From contig BSYQ01000010.1 of assembly GCA_030272585.1 (NCBI GenBank), positions 4,836,001 through 4,900,000 of the forward strand: DNA of 64,000 bases, written 5' to 3'. Source of the DNA: Bryopsis sp. KO-2023. Its lineage: Eukaryota > Chlorophyta > Ulvophyceae > Bryopsidales > Bryopsidaceae. Below the pieces are notes generated by a model, which had not been told where the DNA came from, searched no databases, and worked only from the letters and a program-made list of their open reading frames with translations. Below, one piece after another: positions 11,901-23,392 of this stretch; positions within the stretch are counted from its first letter, which is position 1; each line of letters starts with the position of its first letter. The position numbers and the translations under genes were made by a program.

Positions 11901-12755
11901 AGTACAACGAAAATTGTCTGCAAAACAAAACACGAGCATCTTTTTTTGAAACAAATAGATTCAACAAATGAATGATATCGACGCGACAGCAGATTCCTGT
12001 TCAATAAAACCGAAAGGAAGGTATTCCATGGTGAGTCCAGCCATTTTTGAAACGGATCCACTTGAGTATATTCTTGTTTGAAACCTGCTCACTAAAAAAA
12101 GTATCTAAGTTTATCGATATCTGGCAATTGTTGGAGGACATTGCTTCTAGGTCAATAAATAGACCACACAGAGCCCTTGAAATCAGCAAACTTCGCGTTA
12201 GAAAAGCTGTGCACTGGGCGATCAAACAGCCGTGGGTATTGATGCCAACGGGGGGGTTAATCACCAACCAATTCAGGGATCAAACAACCAGGAAGGATGA
12301 GGGCAGATATTCAGGCAAGTAAGGAGAGAGATAGAGTCCCAGTTCAATTGCAAAACGATCCAAGTCCACAGTGGCAAATAAAAGCAACTAGATTACGTAT
12401 GGCTTAATCAGCAACGATCACGAATTCTCAGCGCTGGCGGCGGCGATCTGAGATTACAAACTTGCCGAACAAGACTACGATTGCGGAGAAGGATTGGGCT
12501 CACCTTGAAGAAGGTGACGGCCTAGCCATCCTGATATGGACACAAAAAAAGGAAAAAACTCAGCGAAAACGATCAAGTCCGGAAACAAATCACGCAAACG
12601 ATACGATCTGGCCGTGAATCAGGTACAGAATAAAAATCGCTGAGTTGTACAGCCGAGCTCCCTGGCAAACCCTCACCGTTGCCCAGAAAAGGCCAAGTGG
12701 CTGCGCTGGAACCAGCGGCGATCGTTAGAGCCAGTAGGACGACTAAAGCCTTCAT
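8918..12755 (-). CDS. Secreted cysteine-octad repeat protein
   Basis: I do not recognise a named family. Nine exons join in phase (12755-12677, 12530-12504, 11917-11697, 11369-11022, 10823-10404, 10307-10115, 9904-9629, 9330-9227, 9136-8918), giving 1,887 nt and 628 residues. The start is a clear signal peptide, MKALVVLLALTIAAGSSA. Exons 3-6 encode about 390 residues with 51 cysteines, mostly in an eight-residue period of the form C-[KE]-x-V-x-x-[KE]-[KE]. Exon 6 alone has eight cysteines at exact 8-residue spacing. Exon 7 is cysteine-free and looks helical. The last exon has a second Cys/Trp cluster (eight cysteines in exons 8-9) and ends in an acidic GGGGGGDDDGGDDG tail. All repeat-exon junctions are phase 0, which allows repeat units to be gained or lost. 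Similar Cys-octad arrays occur in some animal secreted proteins; homology is not shown. An extracellular matrix, scale or wall role is inference. Confidence 0.85.
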
Positions 12756-13401
12756 TTGAAAGGGGAGTTTTTCGAAAGAATTTCTGCCTCCTTGGTCGCA
12801 GGTGGGGGGCCTGTTTTTCAGGAAGGACGGGGAAGATCCGTGCGACCCCACCTACGAACTGCAGGTGGCCATGATGCTACAAATATAGACGAGACAGTAT
12901 TGCCCTCGTTCAACAGCTGTCGCATCGAAAATTCCGAGGTTGACGACGACAACCCATATGAAGGGAAACCATCGGACACGAAAGCGAACACGAAGTTTGA
13001 TTGATGCATCATGATATTTTAGGAAGGAGTAGGGTGCTGGAAATCGTAGAATTGGTGAGAGAGTGGACGAATCCACTGGTAGTGGCTGGTGGATTTTGAG
13101 AACCACTTGCTATCCCTTCCAAACACAAAGAAAGGAAAGAAATTGGCTGCCGGTTCATTTCATTCTTTGATGCTGCCAGACAGAGGGATTGGACTTCAAA
13201 ACTTTTGACATGCAATGATTGGAGACCTCTTCTCCTCCTGAAGAGAATGTGCCAACAGCCACTGTGCTTGGACACTAAATCAACCCTAAAACCTCCATTC
13301 CTAAACTCCGCAACATCAACCGCACACATTTCCATCACAGGCCTTCCAAGGAGAGAGGGCCAGGTACACGAGAGCCATTGTAAAACACATCCATCACAAT
13401 T
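12756..13401. other. Intergenic, between octad gene promoter and LRRC56 3' end
   Basis: Both neighbours are on the minus strand. This stretch should hold the LRRC56 3' UTR and the promoter of the octad-repeat gene. Short open frames on both strands lack splice context and protein-like composition. Confidence 0.5.
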
Positions 13402-16067
13402 TCAGCCCAGATGCTCCGTCCTGGCCGCGGTGCTAGCATGAGGTGTTGCTGCGTTCCTTTGAAGACCCCTCATTTGGTCGCTCGACATGGAAGAGTCGAC
13501 CACAATGTGCTCTGTCCATCCTTCTCCCTCCTTTCGGTCAAGGGGAGCAGTTGCTGACATGACGCGGCGGCGGTAGCTGAAACTCTTTGCGTTCTTGGGG
13601 CTGGTTTTATCGATTTCCATGCTCGGATTAAACCTTCGTTCGGTTTTCCTTGATTCAGTTTTGTCTTGTAGTTGTACTCGGCAAGTGTCCTCGCGCTTCA
13701 AGCTCTGAGCTTTTTCCCCCCTAACGAAGTCTACATTTGAACGAGATGTTGGAGCGTTATTGGCTGTCCTTTGGTCGTCACCAACAGTTAAGATGTCTGT
13801 AGCGAGCGTTTCTCCCCCAGGAAATGTGGGTATGAACTCTGTCGCAACTTCTTCTGGGGCAAGAGCCATCTTTGCAGCCGAGATTTTCCATTGTCGCAAG
13901 GCTTCCTGGCAGGATGCGAACAAACATCACGAAATGCTCACTCCTCCATGACGACCAGCAAACGCGAGCTCTGCTCCGAACACCTTACCACAAAATCGTC
14001 TTCATGCGATAGACTGAGAGCGTGGGGAGGCGTCCACAATATATCACCATCCCTGCCATGGCTGCTTGTGAAAGAAGAGCCACTGTCAGGTTTTTCCCTG
14101 ATTCGTCCACTCTTCCGCTTTCGTAGAGCACTGGCCGCATTGCCTGCCATCAAGGGTACTCTACCGTGTGTCAAATCGCTGACGCACGACATAGCCCCAT
14201 CAGCAACTGAAGGACTCGACTCCAGCGAGCCCACACTCCATGATGGTCGGGTTGAAAATTGGTCTGAAACGTGGCATTTTCGCCAGTACAACCCTGGGGA
14301 TGTCAATCTTGAAGCCGTCCCTGGACGAGACATTGGGGACCCTGGAGTTGGAGACCTTCTGGCTATGGAGGTCCCTGGTTCAACAGATATCCTCTTATTT
14401 CTGGTTTTAGTGGCGAATCTATGATCTATGGAAACAGGCGCACCCTCCGCACTGGGATATACTGCTGATATGAAACAAAAACAATCAAAAACACAAACAT
14501 CTTCTGTTGAAAGCAAACCAAGCAATGCAACAGGAATTAGAGCATTTGGAAGGAGGAGAAGTATTTGTTTCTCCTACCTGGCCGGCTCTGGTCAAGTGGG
14601 TGGTGGTCTCTGCTGCACTGAACAGAAACCCAGCTTGATGTTGCGGGCCGGATTCGTGGCACAATTGCATCCTCACAGCTACCAGACGTAGGTCTATCAT
14701 GAGACCACCCACCCTTCTCAGTTTCTAAAAAATCATTCGAGTCCAATCCTATTCGTGCATGCCTCAAACCTGCACTGACCATTGTGATTTCCTGGTCTGT
14801 GCCCCTTTCTCCCACCTGGAGCATAACCATTATCAGTTGTCACATCCAAGGTATTATTAATCGAGCAGAGCGGTGCACGAATTCAGAAGCAACACGTGAC
14901 GATTTCAATGCTAACCTTGCATGCCAGCTCTCCTTGATTCCCTAGACTGCTGACGGGCTGGTCATCCAAAAACTCCACTCCAGAAACTATCTCCAGGACC
15001 TGTGGCACAAACCCATTAACTATGACTTGCAGCAAAACCTAGGAGAACTCTCATACTTTTGTCCCAAAGCTCACTGGGCAACACTGACCATTCGTGGATA
15101 ATCTCCAGACTGACTGATGGGGTTTCCTGCCAAGCTGAGTGTATCCAACTTTGGACACATTGCTAGAGACTCGACTGCTAGCATTTCAGAAATGCAGTTT
15201 CCTTCCAAATCCACAATCTCAAGCTCATCCAACCCTGGAGAAAAATATCATAGACTTATCCAATGAGCCTCAAAAAAGTTTTTCAGCGTTTGCCAGCATT
15301 GCTGAAATTCAAACAAAAATCCTGCACCTTCCAGAGGCATCAGGTCATCGATCTCATTGAAAGATGCATAGAGCTCCCTGAGCAGTGTCATTGCCCCGAT
15401 TCCCTCCAGCCCCTTCAATTTGCAGCGGGAAACCCACAGAACCTATGTAACCATGCCATCAAGATTGACTCAGTGTGAGTCTAATGCTGAAAACAACCAG
15501 CAAATGAGCCTTTCTGTTTTCATTCCCTGCCTGTAGATGAGACAGTCTTGTGCCCAAATCCCGAATGGTATCGATGGTGCTGTTGTTCAGCTTCAATTCG
15601 ATCAGGTTCGGCATCATCTTCCATAACAAAGGGCAACTCAGTGACGACTTCGATATTCGCCCCTCACGCTTTTTCTCAGAGTCGAGCTATACAGCGTGTG
15701 TTTCCTGCGACTATCCGTGAGCTTTTTCCATTTTTCACTGGTATGGGGGAGGTGTCAGTCCTCACCTCCCCAATATGACTGATGCTTGTACCTGTCGTGT
15801 CCACCAGCAGCTCGATAGACTCCGCGTCGTCGAGTTCCTGAACGTTTAGGAAGTCTTCTTGTGTCAACCGTACAAAAAAGACGCCCGCGTTCGGTTATGA
15901 CGACTTGAAACACCCATCCCTGCTTGTGTTCTTACCGTAACACCGGCCAGCTGCTTCATCATCTCCCCCTCCTCCTCTCTGACACGCACAAGCCACGCCA
16001 TATCGTTTTCTCCCTCATCTTGATCAGCTCGTTCCTCACCATCGTCCGTAGGTCGGAGAGTCGACAT
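13402..16067 (-). CDS. LRRC56: Leucine-rich repeat protein LRRC56 (ODA8-type)
   Basis: Nine exons close in phase (16067-15944, 15857-15766, 15617-15531, 15442-15328, 15234-15089, 15038-14916, 14815-14578, 14464-13989, 13905-13402), 1,905 nt, 634 residues. After an acidic N-terminus come SDS22-like repeats with the landmarks of LRRC56: PNLIELKLNNSTI, IRDLGTRLSHLQVLWVSRC, LEGIGAMTLLRELYASFNEI, LDELEIVDLEGNCI, LDTLSLAGNPIS and a closing GVEFLDDQPVSS cap. A later conserved piece reads LTHGRVPLMAGNAASALRKR, and the C-terminal half is long and disordered. LRRC56 (Chlamydomonas ODA8) acts in the cytoplasm and cilium to ready outer-arm dynein for transport by IFT, so the organism should build motile flagella. 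The intron between exons 3 and 4 (15530-15443) has a GC donor. Start codon is the first ATG in exon 1, 169 bp from the divergent uL24m start. Confidence 0.9.
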
Positions 16068-16236
16068 CGCACCACACAACGTTTTTCCAAAACTATCCCT
16101 CCCCTCAACTTCTCCAGATTCTACACTCGCCTTCTGTCATGCTCATTGAAAAGACGTCATTTATGTTAATCGGACAATTACATCCCAGCTCGCCACCAGT
16201 TTTTTGGTTGTCTTTCTTTCGAAGCCCACCGTCGCC
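16068..16236. promoter_or_regulatory. Divergent promoter region, LRRC56 / uL24m
   Basis: Only 169 bp separate the two start codons, so the two promoters and 5' leaders must share it. No TATA box or known motif stands out. The inference rests on gene orientation. Confidence 0.45.
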
Positions 16237-17730
16237 ATGAGAACAAGAGCTGGGAAGCGTTTGGAACAAATCAAAAATCTATTCAAACGTGACGCCTGGA
16301 AAATCTTACGTGGGGATAAAGTGGTAATCACGGTTGGGAAAGACAAGGGTCAGACAGGAGTTGTGAGCAGAGTGCTCAGAAACGTCAAGCGACCTCGAGT
16401 AGTCGTGGAAGGGAGAAATCTGGTGAGTCTGCTGGACTTGGAAAATAGTCACCACATTGGCTGGTGTTCAGGTAGTCTGAACACTTCAAATATGGCAAAT
16501 CCATGACCGGAATCAGTGGATTTTTTAGCATGCGTGCATTCCATAATAAATGTAGATATTTTTTGGGGTTAATTATTTTTTAAATGCTACCATTTCAAGG
16601 AGATGTGTTTGAATTGGAAACAGGAATTGAAAGGAAAAATATTCCTCCTGTCGTAGTGGTGGGAAGAAAAGGCAAATGATAAAGCCCCCTTAAAGTGCTA
16701 GGCGCAGGTTCATGTAGATTTTGTTCGATTGATATTATGGCTCGTAAAAAGTGGCGTGCTTGTCCTGAAGGTCCAAAAACATATCAAAAGGCAGGGCAAT
16801 CAGAGAGGCCAGGTTGTGTCTGTGGAGGTAAGGCTAAATTGAGAAGAACGGATGGAAATTTGTTCAAAGAAAAGATATTGTCAAAGTTTGAATTCCATTC
16901 TCGCACTGGTGGATGTGGCAGATCACCGTAGCATCATTGTCAGACGGTGCCTTTCTCAACCGATAAAAGGTTTTGGACAGATTTGATAGTCATTGTTGAA
17001 CTGTAGCAGGACCAGCCCAACGAAGCGCAGTTTTGGAAAATAGTTGTATGGATGCATTCTCACAGATGTAGGGAGTTATGATTCTCGATTGGGGTGGTTG
17101 TAGTCTCCGATTCACTATTCGAATGTCCAGCTGATTGACCCTGTCAACCAGTCCCCAGTTCGGTGCCAATGGCGGTACTTGGAGGATGGTACCAAAGTAC
17201 GGATCAGTGTAGGGAGAAAAGCCTCGGGGTCTGTGATTCCTAGGCCGGACATCCTGTTGAAGCGGCAAACTCCGATCTCTTCATCAGGTGAGCAGGTCGA
17301 CAGCTACACCCTTTCAGTGTGGGTCTAATAACAGTGTTACCCCAGCACTAGTGCAGGCTACACTAATTCATGGAAAACCAAAACGTTGACAAGAAGTGTA
17401 GATTTCGGAGATAGTGTGGCCCACACTTTTTTCTGTTTTTTGACATTTCAGCTGGTTACGGAAATAGTGTTGGCTGGATTAACTATGCTTAAGGGTGTAG
17501 TTCCGTGAATGACGGCTGCTGGATGATTCCTTTGTTCGTGGATGTATGTGTCTACAGTGATATTTCTCTTCGCAGCCCATATTTGGTGTTTGGTTTTCTG
17601 ACTGATGTTCAATTGATCTGTTGCAGTTGGTGTGAGAGACACCCCAATGTCGGAAGCCAGAAAAGTGACCTACACGCCTTCATCATCCTTTTCCACCTGG
17701 ACGGGGTTCGCAGCCAGTGGCGTTTACTGA
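16237..17730 (+). CDS. Ribosomal protein uL24, organellar (mitochondrial type)
   Basis: Four exons join in phase: 16237-16422, 16771-16827, 17104-17287 and 17627-17730, giving 531 nt and 176 residues. Exon 1 carries the KOW motif (GDKVVITVGKDKGQTGVV) followed by VVVEGRNL. Exon 2 gives VQKHIKR, exon 3 the diagnostic SPIHYSNVQLIDP and GTKVRISVGRKASGSVIPRP, and exon 4 the GVRDTP ending. uL24 binds 23S rRNA and starts large-subunit assembly. The sequence resembles mitochondrial L24 of plants and animals more than plastid L24, with a short basic N-terminus. An internal open frame at 16695-16931 overlaps exon 2 in another frame and is not a gene. The stop codon lies 21 bp from the stop of the convergent gene that follows. 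Confidence 0.92.
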
Positions 17731-17751
17731 ACTGGAAAAGAAACTTTTGAT

Positions 17752-18876
17752 TTACTCGTTGCTTTGGTTCTGAATGTGAATGCGGGATGGTGTGTGATGT
17801 GAGGGAGGTAGCTCACGGTAGCTTGCTTTGTAGATTTCATAGTAATTTTTCCTCGAAACAGGAAGACCCGTTTCTGCAGTGAAACAAAGCCCACTGGAAC
17901 CCTTAATCTGTCGGTCCGTTGTTTCCTGTGTTAAGACAGTCCAAACATCCAAGCAATCATCTTTCACTCTGCTTTCTTCATCGAATAATTCTACATTACA
18001 CCCTAGGATCATTTTCCTTGGTACTTGTCCCACCTTTCCAGGATTCTCAATCTGCTCCTCCTTCACCACCGGTTCGCTCCGAGTACCTTGCTCCATGTTC
18101 GGTCCGGGTGGTGGCATTCCATCCTCATTGCCAAGAACTTCGGGATATCCTATCGACAGATACCACAAAAAAAATAAAATAAAAATAGATGTCGACAAAG
18201 CTCGGCCTGGGTTAATTTTGAAAATTTTTCTTTTCCCTCAAATTTTTTCCTCACGCTCAGATTCTAATTTCATATAATTTTTTTTTCTTTTGGGCTTTTT
18301 TTCTTTTGGTTGGATTATTCTATAATGCCGGTGTTCTTTCTTTAAAACTCTTACAACAGTGGCCTCCAAAAAGGCGAATAACGAACAATGTGTGTAGCTT
18401 TATCCTTGCCCCGGTCGTACAATCACGACACCAACTTTGTGGGTACAACACCGGGAGTTTGGCAAACAATCTTAAAAACATTGGGAGATCGCTGCAGCAC
18501 AGATACCAAACTTGGATCAAGAACCACCAAACAGGGTGGATCAAGAGGGGTGTCACTCTCGAGGTGCACCTCTTGCCTTATCTAAAATTTTTTCCAGACC
18601 GATGAATGAACAACTGCTTCTTGCTTTCCCTACTGGTCGGAAAATGCTGAAAACACACATACTTGGAACTCCTCTAGTAGTCTGAAAAATCGATTTATTA
18701 CCTGGTTTCAACTGAAAATCGAATTTTTGCCTCGATGGCTGGATGCATTGATTGGGACACTGATGGCTTTATTTAGACTTCCTGGTCCAAAAATTGACCA
18801 ACACTTCTAACATTTTCAACGTACTTCCAACAGCAAGGGAGAGTCATCGACAGCATCATGAAATGGACAAAAACCA
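17752..18876 (-). CDS. Unidentified multi-exon gene, 5' end unresolved
   Basis: The last exon (18149-17752) is the firm part. It reads from GYPEVLGNEDG to IHIQNQSNE and stop, about 132 residues, polar and acidic, with protein-like codon use over its whole length. Upstream on the same strand, short coding-like stretches sit between plausible splice sites. They include FCPFHDAVDDSPLLLE (starting about 18876), SQSMHPAIEAKIRFSVETR (about 18760-18700), VHLESDTPLDPPCL (about 18565-18520), SPNVFKIVCQTPGVVPTKL (about 18495-18440) and DKATHIVRYSPFWRPL (about 18410-18365). I could not make all phases close between the last two exons, so at least one junction is wrong. No family recognised. The start codon probably lies between 18.9 and 19.3 kb. 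Confidence 0.5.
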
Positions 18877-19395
18877 CTGAAAAATGTGTAAACATATCCA
18901 AGAGCCCCCCAAAAGCATTTAGCCTGGCACAATCCTCGTCCCACCCCCCTTTTTTTTTCTTGTCCCCTCTCTCTTTCAAAAGCAACCATTCCGCACAACA
19001 AAATTGTGAACCTCCCACACTCAAATTCCGCTAACCATCGTATACTTTCCACCTCCACTTTTTGTTTTTATCGCTCCGAAAAACCCTGGCCCCCCCCTTG
19101 GAAAAATCCCCCACCCAAAACAGTGTAATAAAATTATGCCAAAGGGAAAGAAACTGAGATTAGTCATGAGGGTTGTAAAAAGCTCCGGTCCCACAAAATT
19201 TTCCTTTCTTTCTGTTTTTATATATACTTCTCTCCTTTTTTTGGTTTTTTTTCAAAGCCTTTTTTTTTTGAGAAGGTGGGGGAAATCCCCAAAGAAGACC
19301 GACAAAATCACCACCGAAAATCCCCTGAACCCTGAAAAAAAAAGAAAGAAAAAGAGAAAAAAAAGGCGAAAAAAAGAAAGAAAGACCTCGATTTT
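18877..19395. other. Intergenic between two minus-strand genes
   Basis: Holds the unresolved 5' end or promoter of the 17.8-18.9 kb gene and the 3' flank of the TOC34-like gene. It contains a GA-rich run (about 19335-19385) and T runs. No other gene is supported. Confidence 0.45.
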
Positions 19396-22300
19396 TCACT
19401 CATCATCAAAAAAATCGTCCTCATCGCTGGAATCTTCTAGGCCAACAGTTCCTTCGATACGCTGTCTGCTTTGATCTTTCAACTTTCCAGCCTTTTGCCG
19501 GGCTTCAGCACGCTCCTGTCGGTCACGTTCCTGGAAGAATTCGAATTCACAAAAAATTTAGCCACAGAAAAGATTCCCACCTCTATTTCTAGATTTCTCT
19601 GAACCTGGCAACATTCGCTGCATATCCTCGTGGGTGTGGGGGGGGTCTTTTTTTTTCCAGACGCCCTCGACCATCTTCCCAAAAACATAGGCATGACTAA
19701 AATAGGTCATCATAATCCTTGCAGCTAAGACGTCGACCCAAAGAACTGCACATTGGCCACAATTTCTTATTTCACTTCACATATATCCCCCAGTCTGACT
19801 CAGAGAATGCCACTTTTACTGATCCACGGAGCGGTGGGTCTCATCGCACAAGCTTACCCTTCGTTCTTTCAATTTTTGCTGCTCGTATTCAACCGTGGCT
19901 GGATCAAACGGGCCATACTGGTCGCCCTTGGTTCCATCCTCTTCAATAATACGATCGATAACAAATACCTTGATCAACACCTGAAAAAACCACAAAAGCA
20001 TCATAAGCATCTGGAGACTACGACTCGAAATCATTCACACCAAATTCCAGATCAATTGAACAACAATCAATCAAGCGAGCCAAGACATAGTTTCGTAAAA
20101 AGCTATAGATAGAATCAAACAGCTATTTCCACCCTCCCATCACAATACGGATTCCCAGATCATTCCACTACACCCCAAATATACAAACTCAAAACAAAAA
20201 GGAAGCAACAAGAAAACAAAACCACCTGCTGCACATAAATCGAGACTGACCTGAGCGGCAATCGCCAAAGGGATGAGGACGAATTTCTGGAGCAGGTTTT
20301 TTTGCTTTTCCACCGCCCCTGGTTCGTATCGCAAACCAGCCGTTGGATTTCCAAGAGCCACCTCCACGGCGTTTTCGAAAAACGCCGGCACCCAGGAATG
20401 ACCATCCACCACCTTCTCACCGGCATCGTTCAACCGACAGCGAACCGAATTTTCGAAGAGAGCGAACGGCAAGGCGCAATCCTTGGCACCCACTTTTCTC
20501 ATTGCTGCTCTGATGTCTTCCACCCTTCGGTTCACCACATCGGCTATTCGACAAACAAACAAAAAAAAAGATCTCAAAAAACAAAAGAAACGGAAAAAGA
20601 AAACACGATCCACTCCTTCACAAAACATTAGAAATAATCCAAAAAAAAAGACGATTTTTCTATCGCCAATGTCGTACAGCTAGTCTGACTTTTCTAATGA
20701 AAGTCTTACCATAGGTGAGACCAGGTGGTGGGGCGCGAACATCGGATCTCGTCAATCCGATGATCATTCGCTTCCAAACGTCAGGACCAAATGTTCGATT
20801 TAAACCTTCCAAAACCTTCACAGAAACACAGAAACATTACTAACCAATTATTTCCAGCTTTTTGGGTTCCAAACAGATCCACACCACTCTGGAAAAAAGC
20901 CAAAGGCAGCAAGGCTCCAGTGGCAAGTTTTTTCTCGTTTACAGTATGCATCATGGTAACAGGGGTTCAACACTTGAAGGTCTAGGAATGAAATCTGTTT
21001 TTCCAAATGGGCAACTCACCACCTGGAAAAATAAGGGTCCACTTTTCTTTCAGAACAAAAATCCAAAAACATGCTTGAAACATGCAAAATTTGTTGTTTC
21101 GAGGATCGTGTGCCCACCTGGAGGTCTAATTCATCGGACATCATGTCTATTCGATCAACATACACAACCACATCGACGGGGTTGTTTCTCGTTTGGAACG
21201 CCACTCTTCGAAGGTTCTACGCAGTCAATACAATTGGCCTCAGTATTCAGCAGTTAGTCATGTCTAAGAGGACCCCTCCCCCCCCCCCCCCAAGTCCATA
21301 AAATGATCTATTCCATTCAATTTTCATGGATTTGCAACTTGTTTCTCACCACTTCGCTGACACCATCTTGTTCGACAAGGCCTGGTGTGTCGATGACGGT
21401 GAAAGTCACCCCTCCAGATTTTTTCCGGACCACCACCGGTTGGGCATTGGTGTAAGTGACCATGTGGAAAGGAACCACCTGAGTGACTTGAGCAGCAAAC
21501 AGGGAGTTTGTGGTGTGACTCTTCCCAACACCAGGTCGACCTGATAACAAGCGGAAAAAAAAAGCATCTTTAGCACCTCTCCCCCCCTTTATTTTCGCAA
21601 GGCGACTGGCAAGAAACCCACCAGCATCAGTGTGAATACCCTTTTACTTTCTTTTTGGTGGTTTTGGTGGGTGTTGATGGATGCCTGTGGGGTTATATTT
21701 CCAGAACATAAAGGAGCAAAGACATAGGGTACATGTCTTGTGGAGTGAGGTTGGTTTGTGTTGGAACGAAAAAACAACACCAAAAATCAATAGACGCAGC
21801 GGAGCTGTGAGTCCCATTGTTTACACCAAAAGATTTTGCTCCCTCTGATGGTGCCTAAAGAGAGAATCGATTTTTTCTTTACTTCCGTGTTTACAGAGCA
21901 ACATCGAATTTCTCGGATGAGCCCTAAGGATACAGAAGAGAACCGGTGGCCGACAATTCCCATCAACCCAATTGTATTTTCGACCTCCCTGCAACTCCAT
22001 TGAATTTCCGACCAGACCCTAACGAAGTGCATTCCCTTTTTTTTCTGACGGCGGTTGATAATGCCAGCTGTTTTTCCCCCACAATAGCTGTACCATTGAT
22101 CAACAAGTTTTGGATGGGCAATGCCAGTAGTCACTGCTTGATTCCCCAAACACTCACATTCCTGAATTTCCGTTGCTGAATTTCAACTTACCGACCATCA
22201 AAACGGAAAGACGGGACCTTCCCCTGGAGGAGAGGTCTTTGAAGGCATCGACAATTCTGCTGGAGGTGGCCTCAGGGTGCTTTTTCAGAGACGTCCAGTC

Positions 22301-22897
22301 AGGTACCATGCGGTCCTCTGAAACACAAGCAATCGAGAAGAAAGAGCTCCCTAAGTCTTCTCAGAATAGCTTCTCAAGTTTTCTCAATATAGTTTCACAC
22401 TTTCCTTAAGGCCCCAAAGAAATGCTGCTTGGGTACCTGGGCCTGTTGAAACCATGCGAGGCCTCTGAGGAAACCTAGTTTTTTTTTTCTGAAGAACGGG
22501 TTTGATGCCCCCACGAGCCAACAAAACGACGAGCGGTTAAAAAACCCTTTCGCGAAGATCGGCGAGCAGCTGCCAAGACTCGAAAGGTATGACACTGTTG
22601 CTTTTCACGGACGACTTCTGCCTAAAACTTAGTTGACGTTGAAAGGGCCTGTCCCACCGTTTTCCGCCAGCGTACGTATTTCTTGTATTTGTTTATTTAT
22701 TTATTGTGGGGGTGTTGAATCAACCGCTCACGTTCTGCGGCGGGAGGAAGTGCGTCGCCGGGCTGGTCCTCTTCGTCCCCCTCCTCGTAATCGTCGTCTT
22801 CCTCTTCGTATCCCTCGTCATTCAAACCCTCGTCGTCGGCCATCTCTGCCTCCAAACCACCCTGGACGGCTTGGCTGATTTCCCCAGTCTCGGTCAT
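19396..22897 (-). CDS. TOC34: TOC34-like chloroplast import receptor GTPase
   Basis: Nine exons close in phase (22897-22732, 22617-22546, 22317-22192, 21540-21350, 21216-21118, 20815-20710, 20543-20251, 19980-19858, 19530-19396), 1,311 nt, 436 residues. The AIG1/Toc34 GTPase core has the P-loop GRPGVGKS, a switch II IDTPGL, VDVVVYVDRID and the Toc-specific run PFALFENSVRCRLNDAGEKV followed by a W-V-P segment. A hydrophobic segment (KFVLIPLAIAAQVLIKVFVI, about 338-358) is the membrane anchor. In plants, Toc34 sits in the outer chloroplast envelope and binds transit peptides with Toc159 and Toc75. Two things are unusual. The first exon encodes a strongly acidic N-terminus (many Glu/Asp between residues 20 and 50), recalling the Toc159 A-domain. 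The C-terminal tail is about 80 residues, charged, ending EDSSDEDDFFDDE. The exon 1-2 junction is less certain than the rest. Confidence 0.88.
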
Positions 22898-23392
22898 ATC
22901 TCGAATCCTTTTTCGGCGAGGAAAAACAAGGTAACCCACGAATGGACTTGGGCGTTCGCGGAACGGTGAAACTTAACGAATGGTCAAGTGCGAAAAGGAG
23001 CCACCGGTGCGCCTTTTGCTTTTTGAGTTTCTTAATCGGGGAAAAAGCGGGGGCAAAGGAGGAAGGACGACGAGGGGATGTTGCTGGAAGGGCAGATGGC
23101 GGTGTGAGAAGGGAGATGATGGGCGAATGTTGATTTTCTGAACTTGGATTTCGAAACTCGAAAAAGAGCCGAAGCCGTACGGTCTTCGAGCGGCGCCTCA
23201 GTCGAATTTCTGATCGCCCGCACCCGCGTGTGGAGCGTTCAACGGCGACACTGCGATGCGTTTCGGGGGGGAAGGGAAGGCTGGGCGGGGGGCCCTCCAA
23301 TCGCTTGACGACTCTCGACTGTGTAGTACGAGGTAGTCGTCGCGACGCCTCATTTTTTTACCGATGGTACGCCACGAATTCCGTCCTTCGAA
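22898..23392. promoter_or_regulatory. Divergent promoter region, TOC34-like / YgfZ-like
   Basis: A 495-bp interval between two start codons read outward. It is more GC-rich than most intergenic DNA here, and antisense open frames in it are by-products of that composition. Promoter function is inferred from orientation. Co-regulation of two plastid-related genes is possible. Confidence 0.45.

Noticed and set aside
16695-16931. Small cysteine-containing open frame that looks like a zinc-ribbon protein
   Set aside because: It overlaps uL24m exon 2 (16771-16827) in another frame and otherwise covers intron sequence. The uL24m model explains the region with matching phases.
17346-17356. CACTAGTGCAG shared with 43566-43576, suggesting a CACTA-type element
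   Set aside because: Only 11 bp match, most of it a self-complementary core. Flanks differ and no inverted-repeat pair or target duplication was found.
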